Assembly: GCA_030617005.1 (NCBI GenBank)
Contig: JAUWWH010000014.1
Location: forward strand, 1 to 9,551
Length of the DNA stretch: 9,551 nucleotides
Reading direction: 5' to 3'
From: Candidatus Bathyarchaeota archaeon
GTDB lineage: Archaea; Thermoproteota; Bathyarchaeia; RBG-16-48-13; GCA-020355125
Below, piece after piece: positions 6,007-9,551 of the stretch. Position 1 is the stretch's first letter. Each line of letters starts with the position of its first letter. Position numbers and translations under genes: made by a program. The notes beneath the pieces were generated by a model. It ran no database searches. It was given only the letters and a program-made list of their open reading frames with translations, and had not been told where the DNA came from.

Positions 6007-6021
6007 TTATTTCCTATACGC
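5994..6021. repeat. 7-bp inverted repeat between divergent genes (possible operator)
   Basis: GCGTATA at 5994-6000 is repeated inverted as TATACGC at 6015-6021, with 14 bases between. The half-site centres are 21 bp apart, two turns of the helix, which suits a dimeric regulator. The left half covers the probable thrC TATA box, and the right half lies ahead of the promoter region of the + strand gene. A regulator is inferred; none is encoded next to it. Confidence 0.45.
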
Positions 6022-6030
6022 GTACTATAT

Positions 6031-6046
6031 GAAATTTATTAAAAGG
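6031..6046 (+). promoter_or_regulatory. possible promoter of the AHSA1/START-like gene
   Basis: GAAATTTATTAAAAGG is AT-rich with a TTTATTAA core about 40 bases ahead of the ATG at 6077. An alternative TATA-like ACTATATG lies at 6024-6031. The ribosome binding site is weak (TTGAGG at 6067-6072). Confidence 0.3.
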
Positions 6047-6076
6047 ATGAAGAGCATAAAGTATAGTTGAGGCAAC

Positions 6077-6559
6077 ATGGAAACAATCATCATTGAAGTC
6101 TCCATCTCTGCGCCACTGGATCTGGTCTGGTTAGCTTGGGTTGAATCTAAACGTGTAGCAACTTGGTTCGCTCCAGAAGCTAACGTTGAACCACGGATTG
6201 GTGGTGCTTTTGAACTTTTCTTCGACCCATCAAATCACGAACATGAATCTACAAGGGGATGCGTCTTCACATCGATAGATTACAAGAAAAAACTTGTCTT
6301 CACTTGGAAGGGCCCGAATCAGTTTGAAAAACTTATGAATGGTCCCTCCTCCTTGACATCAGTTGAGGTAATCTTCAGAGAGACGAATGGCACTACTCAT
6401 CTTAAGGTCAACCATAGAGGGTGGGGTGATGGTGAAGAGTGGGTGATGGCTCAAAAATGGCATCTAAGGGCTTGGGAAGAAGTTCTTGAGGTGCTTAAAT
6501 CTGCTCTAGAATCCGGTGAAGGCATCTTGTGGTGTTTACCCAAAGATAATAATGGTTGA
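6077..6559 (+). CDS. AHSA1/START-like (SRPBCC) domain protein
   Basis: A 160-residue protein of the AHSA1-like SRPBCC family. Visible hallmarks are the N-terminal IIIEVSISAPLDLVWLAWV, ESKRVATWFAPEA, IGGAFELFFDPS, the strand KKKLVFTWKGP, SVEVIFRETNGTTHLKVNHRGWG and the closing helix HLRAWEEVLEVLKSALESG. The fold is a hydrophobic-pocket helix-grip; family members are used in stress response, as toxin or ligand binders, and often beside ArsR-type regulators, but the bound ligand cannot be read from sequence. The length is typical. The ATG at 6077 gives the normal N-terminus. It stands alone: the upstream gene is divergent (thrC) and a hairpin with a T-run follows 26 bases after the stop. Confidence 0.85.
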   Translation: METIIIEVSISAPLDLVWLAWVESKRVATWFAPEANVEPRIGGAFELFFDPSNHEHESTRGCVFTSIDYKKKLVFTWKGPNQFEKLMNGPSSLTSVEVIFRETNGTTHLKVNHRGWGDGEEWVMAQKWHLRAWEEVLEVLKSALESGEGILWCLPKDNNG

Positions 6560-6585
6560 CGCTCGTACAGATCTTGTGATAAGGG

Positions 6586-6611
6586 GATGTAAGATCACTA
6601 CATCTTTTATT
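6586..6611 (+). terminator. hairpin plus T-rich tail after the AHSA1-like gene
   Basis: GATGTA (6586-6591) pairs with TACATC (6599-6604) across a seven-base loop, followed by TTTTATT. The position, just after the stop at 6559, fits transcript termination. A second weaker stem, TGTTATT (6629-6635) with AATAACA (6647-6653), followed by a TTTT, lies downstream. Confidence 0.45.
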
Positions 6612-6879
6612 CCATAATCTTAGTCTAATGTTATTATCATGCTCTCAATAACAAGTTTTAACAGGTTGAGTAAGCTTCCCGCGGAATTCTCTGCCTTTTA
6701 TCTAGTGATCTCCTTATTCAAGGAATAGTCTGCTTGTGGAATACCCTTTTTTGAAATGCGGAAAGAGTTAAGAATTGTTCTCATCACTAAAAGGTTACTA
6801 ATCTATATTTTATTATAAAGTGGATTCTGCTGTTTCACATCTTCTATGCTTCTCTGGTTAATCCTCAAATCTCTGATGG
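6612..6879. other. intergenic region between convergent genes
   Basis: AT-rich sequence between the convergent AHSA1-like gene and the dehydrogenase gene. It holds the second stem mentioned for the terminator. On the - strand a 28-codon ORF (about 6697-6783) starts with ATG but has no ribosome binding site and no motif. I see nothing else supportable. Confidence 0.4.
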
Positions 6880-7788
6880 TTACTTTTTTGTTTCACTTCG
6901 AGGGAGGTGGCCTAAGACGCGTAATATATCGATCAATTTACTATCTCTCCATCGTACCATCTCATCGAATGATTTCCCCTTTAACAGACTGTATTCCTCA
7001 TATCCTTTCGCTACGAGTCCTGACATTCGTTGGTGACGCATTAAATGTGAAGGAGTATTAAAATAATCTTGGAGATACTTTCCGTAAATTGCCCATCGAA
7101 TTCCTGGACCTGTCGATAACGCTCTGTCAACATCTTCTACATTTGCTATACCGCTGTTTACGATGTCATTAGCCTGTTGCATAATCCCTCTTTGCAACCT
7201 ATTGGCTAGGTATCCTGAAACCTCTTTTCGTACCACGATCGGGACCTTACCAAGTCTCTTCATAAGTAGAAATGTCTGTCTCACAGTGGTCTCCGATGTA
7301 CATTCTCCAGGAACTATCTCAACTAGTGGTATGAGGTGAGGAGGATTAAAGGGATGAGCAACAATACATCTCTCGGGTTTCTTAGTCACTTTTTGAATGA
7401 TACTCATTAAAAGACCAGAGGAGCTGCTGGCTAAAATCACTTCTTCGGGTGCAGCTTTGTCCATTTCCCTAAAAATTTTCTTTTTCACATCATAGTTTTC
7501 CAAGGTTGACTCAACTACATAATCAGCATCAGATACAGCTTTGGATATGTCCGATTTGGCTTTTACTCTATTATATGCTTCTTTCGCGTCTCGTTCCTCT
7601 ATCAGCTTTTTCTCCACACAGAGGTTTAACGCTGCTTTTATTCTAAGGAACGCGCTCTTGATTGATTCCTCATTGATATCGTGGATGTACACTGGATATC
7701 CTTTCATTGCAAATAAGATCGCCCAGCTATGACCGATGATACCCGCCCCAATACATGCGATTTTTTTGATCTTACGTTCTTTAAGCAT
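6880..7788 (-). CDS. 3-hydroxyacyl-CoA dehydrogenase family enzyme (beta-hydroxy acid dehydrogenase)
   Basis: A 302-residue NAD-dependent dehydrogenase. Seen: Rossmann GAGIIG (14-19) with Asp37 ending the second strand (NAD rather than NADP), ESTLENYDVKKKIFREMD, ASSSSGL (120-126), the catalytic His145 in AHPFNPPHLIPLVEIVPG with its partner Glu157, and GYLANRLQ. The HPFNPPHLIPLVE signature is nearer to L-carnitine dehydrogenase and lambda-crystallin/L-gulonate-type members than to classical acyl-CoA members (HFFNPV). It likely oxidises a beta-hydroxy acid or its CoA ester to the beta-keto form. The ATG at 7788 begins eight residues before the Rossmann strand and has AGGAAT ahead of it. The frame stays open to a GTG at 7923, but those 45 extra residues look non-coding. 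It lies downstream of a BKACE gene, whose substrate would be the beta-keto product. Confidence 0.85.
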   Translation of the reverse strand: MLKERKIKKIACIGAGIIGHSWAILFAMKGYPVYIHDINEESIKSAFLRIKAALNLCVEKKLIEERDAKEAYNRVKAKSDISKAVSDADYVVESTLENYDVKKKIFREMDKAAPEEVILASSSSGLLMSIIQKVTKKPERCIVAHPFNPPHLIPLVEIVPGECTSETTVRQTFLLMKRLGKVPIVVRKEVSGYLANRLQRGIMQQANDIVNSGIANVEDVDRALSTGPGIRWAIYGKYLQDYFNTPSHLMRHQRMSGLVAKGYEEYSLLKGKSFDEMVRWRDSKLIDILRVLGHLPRSETKK

Positions 7789-7925
7789 ATATCTATTCCT
7801 AAATATTATTGAGAAGTCGGTATTAATAACATCTTCTGCAGTAGAAATGTTTTCAAAACACGCCTTATCAATACTAAGAGAAAATATAAAAAAATAGGGT
7901 AATGGGCGTGTAACAGGTTTCACGT
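7789..7925 (-). promoter_or_regulatory. T-run and possible promoter between BKACE and dehydrogenase genes
   Basis: On the - strand, just after the BKACE stop, there is a run of seven T (complement of 7888-7894), flowing into TTTATATTTTC. This can serve both as a terminator for the BKACE transcript and as a TATA box for the dehydrogenase. The rest is AT-rich leader ending with AGGAAT before the ATG at 7788. The two genes may thus be transcribed both together and separately. Confidence 0.4.
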
Positions 7926-8852
7926 CTATGGTCTGTATTTTATGTCGAGTATTTGTCGTGCTTCTTTCGGGGTTGCGATATCTCGTCCGAGTTCTTTTGC
8001 GATTGCAACGACTTTTGTTACTACTTGTGCTGGGTTTTTAGCGATTTCGTCTTTATGAGGGTAAAGGTAGAAGATATCTTCAATTCCTACTCTGACTTGG
8101 TCGCATCCGAGTAGTATTCCCATTACGGTGATGGGAAGCCAGTTGCGGCCTTCGGGATGGATTCCAAGTGTGTATTCTGATCCTTTTAGGGCTTCTTTTA
8201 CAAGGTTCATTTCGTAGATGACACCGAGATGTGACCAGGGGTCACAGAAGTATCTTTCGTCTCCATGTTTTCCCATTTGAAGTTGGATTATGTAGGGTTC
8301 GCTGCATAGGCCTTTGTCGAGGAAGTTTCGTTTTACCCACATGAGGTGGTCAATGTGGAGGTTCCATATTGGTTTGATGTCGTGGGATTCCATGTATTTT
8401 ACACCGGCTGTGATGGCATCTACTGAGTGGGGTCCTCCCCTTTTATTCCATGTCATGATAACGGAGCCTTGGATGTATTTGGGGCCGTTTCCTCTTTCGA
8501 TGAGTTCTTTGTGGTAGGTGACGTAGTCGGCTTTTCGTTCTCCTGATGCGGTTTTTATGACTTCCCATCCATGGTTTAGTGTGAGGACGTCAACTTCTTC
8601 AAAGACTTTGTCGAAGACGTCGCCTTCGAGGTCGGCGTCGAGGGCGTGGTATGGACCGTTTTCGCAGGAGTCTTTGGTGGGGGAGTTAATGTGGGTGTGG
8701 ACGGCTGCGGCTCCAGCTTTAGCGCAGTCGATCATGGCGTTGGCTTGTTCTTCGATGGTGGCGGGGGGCATGTTTTCGATGCCGAATCGGCGCCATAGGG
8801 CGCGGAAGAAGTGTCCTGGTGAGCTGCCTTCGACGATGAGTTTTTTGTCCAT
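7926..8852 (-). CDS. beta-keto acid cleavage enzyme (BKACE, DUF849 family)
   Basis: A 308-residue TIM-barrel protein of the BKACE family, which cleaves a beta-keto acid with acetyl-CoA to give acetoacetate and a new acyl-CoA, using a zinc ion. Seen: KAGAAAVHTHIN with zinc ligands His52 and His54, HGDERYFCDPW, and the end motif GCDQVRVGIEDIFY with Arg255 and Glu258. Length is normal. Substrates in the family include 3-keto-5-aminohexanoate and dehydrocarnitine; the 3-hydroxyacyl-CoA dehydrogenase-like neighbour, with a carnitine dehydrogenase-like signature, suggests a beta-hydroxy acid is first oxidised and then cleaved. No thioesterase is visible, so carnitine is not shown. The ATG has no ribosome binding site; a 27-codon ORF ends nine bases before it. 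GC and C-ending codons are much higher in the 5' half than in neighbouring genes. Confidence 0.88.
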   Translation of the reverse strand: MDKKLIVEGSSPGHFFRALWRRFGIENMPPATIEEQANAMIDCAKAGAAAVHTHINSPTKDSCENGPYHALDADLEGDVFDKVFEEVDVLTLNHGWEVIKTASGERKADYVTYHKELIERGNGPKYIQGSVIMTWNKRGGPHSVDAITAGVKYMESHDIKPIWNLHIDHLMWVKRNFLDKGLCSEPYIIQLQMGKHGDERYFCDPWSHLGVIYEMNLVKEALKGSEYTLGIHPEGRNWLPITVMGILLGCDQVRVGIEDIFYLYPHKDEIAKNPAQVVTKVVAIAKELGRDIATPKEARQILDIKYRP

Positions 8853-8861
8853 TGTGGGTAT

Positions 8862-8945
8862 TTATGGCCAGTCTACAACGTGCTTGATATATTCCTCAAT
8901 CCTTTCCTGTGTTGGTTTAAATTGATGCTTATACTTCTTTTCCAT
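8862..8945 (-). CDS. 27-residue small ORF upstream of the BKACE gene
   Basis: An ATG-started 27-codon ORF, beginning MEKKYKHQFKPTQERIEEYI and ending in KHVVDWP, stops nine bases before the BKACE ATG. It is highly charged with an amphipathic helical middle. The BKACE ATG has no ribosome binding site of its own, so translation coupling from this ORF would explain its expression. It may be a leader peptide, a small protein, or the tail of a lost gene (a TTG lies three codons upstream, after a stop). I recognise no family. Confidence 0.35.
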   Translation of the reverse strand: MEKKYKHQFKPTQERIEEYIKHVVDWP

Positions 8946-9243
8946 TTTTATCAAGATACTTTAAGGAAACTATTGAATAAAAAATTTTGCATTAATAGAG
9001 TTTAGTACACATTTTTTCTTCTTGTTGAAAAGAGGTGATTTCAATCCTAATTAAACAGAATACTTCCTGATAATACTTTTAAAATGGTTAATTTTAGAAT
9101 AAACCTAAGAATATATCATTTCTCGTCTTCTACAATTATAAAACAGTTATACCAACCTATCTTTCAATATTTTTTTTGTTTACCCACGTATTTAAGCGTA
9201 TTTAAATGTGTAAGGTACAAAAAGGGTAATGGTTTATGCAGGT
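8946..9243. other. AT-rich intergenic region
   Basis: About 300 bases with no supported gene. It must include the promoter for the - strand BKACE unit; AT-rich TATA-like sequence lies around 8975-8990. GAGGTGATTT at about 9031-9041 (+) is a perfect-looking ribosome binding site but no start codon or ORF follows it. A tandem 10-bp repeat sits at 9187-9206. Confidence 0.4.
9187..9206 (+). repeat. tandem 10-bp repeat
   Basis: CGTATTTAAG is followed at once by CGTATTTAAA, nine of ten bases identical, one helical turn apart. It could be a double regulator site or overlapping TATA elements (TATTTAAA). Confidence 0.5.
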
Positions 9244-9396
9244 TTACTTGGAATCATCCATATGTTTCTTCCTCAGCTTGGTGAGGGAGATCTTCCGCTT
9301 AGTTTCCAAAGAATGAGATCTACCGTATATTATGTGTTTTTCTCCCTTCTTAGCTTCAAATAGTTTTCTTTCGAGTTTCCAAACATGGTAGAACAT
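9244..9396 (-). CDS. small basic protein with a NUMOD3-like motif
   Basis: A 50-residue ORF starting at an ATG. The second half, IYGRSHSLETKRKISLTKLR, resembles the NUMOD3 DNA-binding motif (G-x-x-H-s-x-E-T-k-x-K-I-S) found repeated in phage and mobile homing endonucleases. The product is strongly basic (many Lys/Arg), which fits nucleic acid binding. No nuclease domain (GIY-YIG or HNH) is present in or beside it, so it is either a small DNA-binding protein or a mobile-element remnant. The frame is open for eight more codons upstream to a TAG, without another start. A TATA-like TATATAAATAG lies on the same strand about 70 bases ahead. No clear ribosome binding site is visible. Confidence 0.4.
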   Translation of the reverse strand: MFYHVWKLERKLFEAKKGEKHIIYGRSHSLETKRKISLTKLRKKHMDDSK

Positions 9397-9463
9397 TAAT
9401 TCATTACTAGAGAAGTATGAATTAAGACGTTTTGACTACTGATCAATAATTGAGCATTTTCCT

Positions 9464-9476
9464 CTATTTATATATC
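9464..9476. promoter_or_regulatory. strong TATA-box-like element
   Basis: TTTATATA on the + strand (around 9467-9474), also readable as TATATAAATAG on the - strand, matches the archaeal TATA consensus. It lies about 60-70 bases from the candidate start at 9534 (+) and 70 bases from the - strand ORF ending at 9396, so it may serve either or both. Confidence 0.45.
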
Positions 9477-9533
9477 GATTCAATAAGATTCTAATATGAC
9501 ACTTGAGTTTAGAGGTTTTTTAGAGAGATAGAG

Positions 9534-9551
9534 ATGAAGATCTTAGCTTTA
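9534..9551 (+). CDS. possible start of a gene running off the right edge
   Basis: ATG followed by five open codons (MKILAL), a common protein N-terminus. The bases ahead are purine-rich (GAGAGATAGAG), and a TATA-like element lies about 60 bases upstream. Six codons are too few to identify anything, so this is only a candidate. Confidence 0.25.

Noticed and set aside
6697..6783. A 28-codon - strand ORF in the intergenic region after the AHSA1-like gene
   Set aside because: It has no ribosome binding site, no motif and chance-level length.
7789..7923. A 45-residue N-terminal extension of the dehydrogenase from GTG 7923
   Set aside because: The family begins just before the Rossmann GxGxxG strand, and ATG 7788 has a ribosome binding site. 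The extension is AT-rich, includes a T-run and TATA-like sequence, and reads like a leader.
8557..8925. A 122-codon + strand frame across the BKACE gene
   Set aside because: It is antisense to a gene with clear zinc ligands and end motifs. The long frame is a by-product of the C-ending codon bias of the real gene.
9029..9045. A perfect-looking ribosome binding site (GAGGTGATTT) on the + strand
   Set aside because: No usable start codon follows within range, and the frame after it stops within about ten codons.
9001..9200. TTTCAAT-type strings that recall parts of archaeal CRISPR repeats
   Set aside because: They do not recur at regular spacing and no repeat-spacer pattern exists.
9084..9284. 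A 66-codon + strand frame in the right-hand intergenic region
   Set aside because: There is no ribosome binding site, it is rich in Phe/Ile/Tyr as expected of AT-rich non-coding DNA, and it overlaps the better-supported NUMOD3-like ORF on the other strand.
9229..9363. A 44-codon + strand ORF (starting MVYAGLLGII) possibly leaderless behind TATTTAAA
   Set aside because: It overlaps the NUMOD3-like ORF in antisense, has no recognisable motif, and its only support is a weak TATA-like element.

Overview
The window looks like part of an archaeal chromosome of moderate to low GC. Four things suggest this: an FprA-type flavoprotein, an IscS/IscU pair of the Archaeoglobus fulgidus kind, TATA-box-like elements about 25 nt ahead of likely transcription starts, and GGATGTGA/GAGGTGA-type ribosome binding sites. 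A Bathyarchaeia-like or other anaerobic lineage would fit, but the lineage is inference and cannot be fixed from this sequence alone.

Positions 1-3132 (+ strand) read as one tightly packed operon about redox and sulfur handling. It holds the 3' end of an FprA-type (F420H2 oxidase-like) flavoprotein, a stand-alone flavodoxin, a TusA-type sulfur carrier, a DsrE-family protein, an IscS-like protein, IscU, and a 51-residue Cys-rich protein that lacks a standard start codon. The IscS-like protein keeps the mobile-loop Cys but has Asp where the PLP-binding Lys should be. It has also lost the usual Gln and Arg of the PLP/substrate pocket. A hairpin with a T-run closes the block. The reading proposed here is an Fe-S assembly module in which TusA/DsrE persulfide carriers, rather than cysteine desulfuration, feed an IscS-like/IscU scaffold.

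Positions 3169-3585 hold a C-terminal remnant of a PhzF-family isomerase gene. Positions 3667-4296 (- strand) encode a TraX-family membrane protein whose conserved N-terminus seems to continue upstream of its first ATG. Positions 4608-5951 (- strand) encode a threonine synthase. It is divergent from an AHSA1/START-like protein at 6077-6559, and the shared promoter region carries a clean 7-bp inverted repeat spaced at two helical turns.

Positions 6880-8945 (- strand) form a beta-hydroxy/beta-keto acid catabolic pair: a 3-hydroxyacyl-CoA dehydrogenase family enzyme downstream of a BKACE (DUF849) beta-keto acid cleavage enzyme. The BKACE gene is preceded by a 27-codon ORF. Its 5' half is clearly richer in GC and in C-ending codons than its neighbours. 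The last 600 bases are mostly non-coding and AT-rich. They contain a small ORF with a NUMOD3-like motif on the - strand, a strong TATA-like element, and possibly the first codons of another + strand gene at the right edge.
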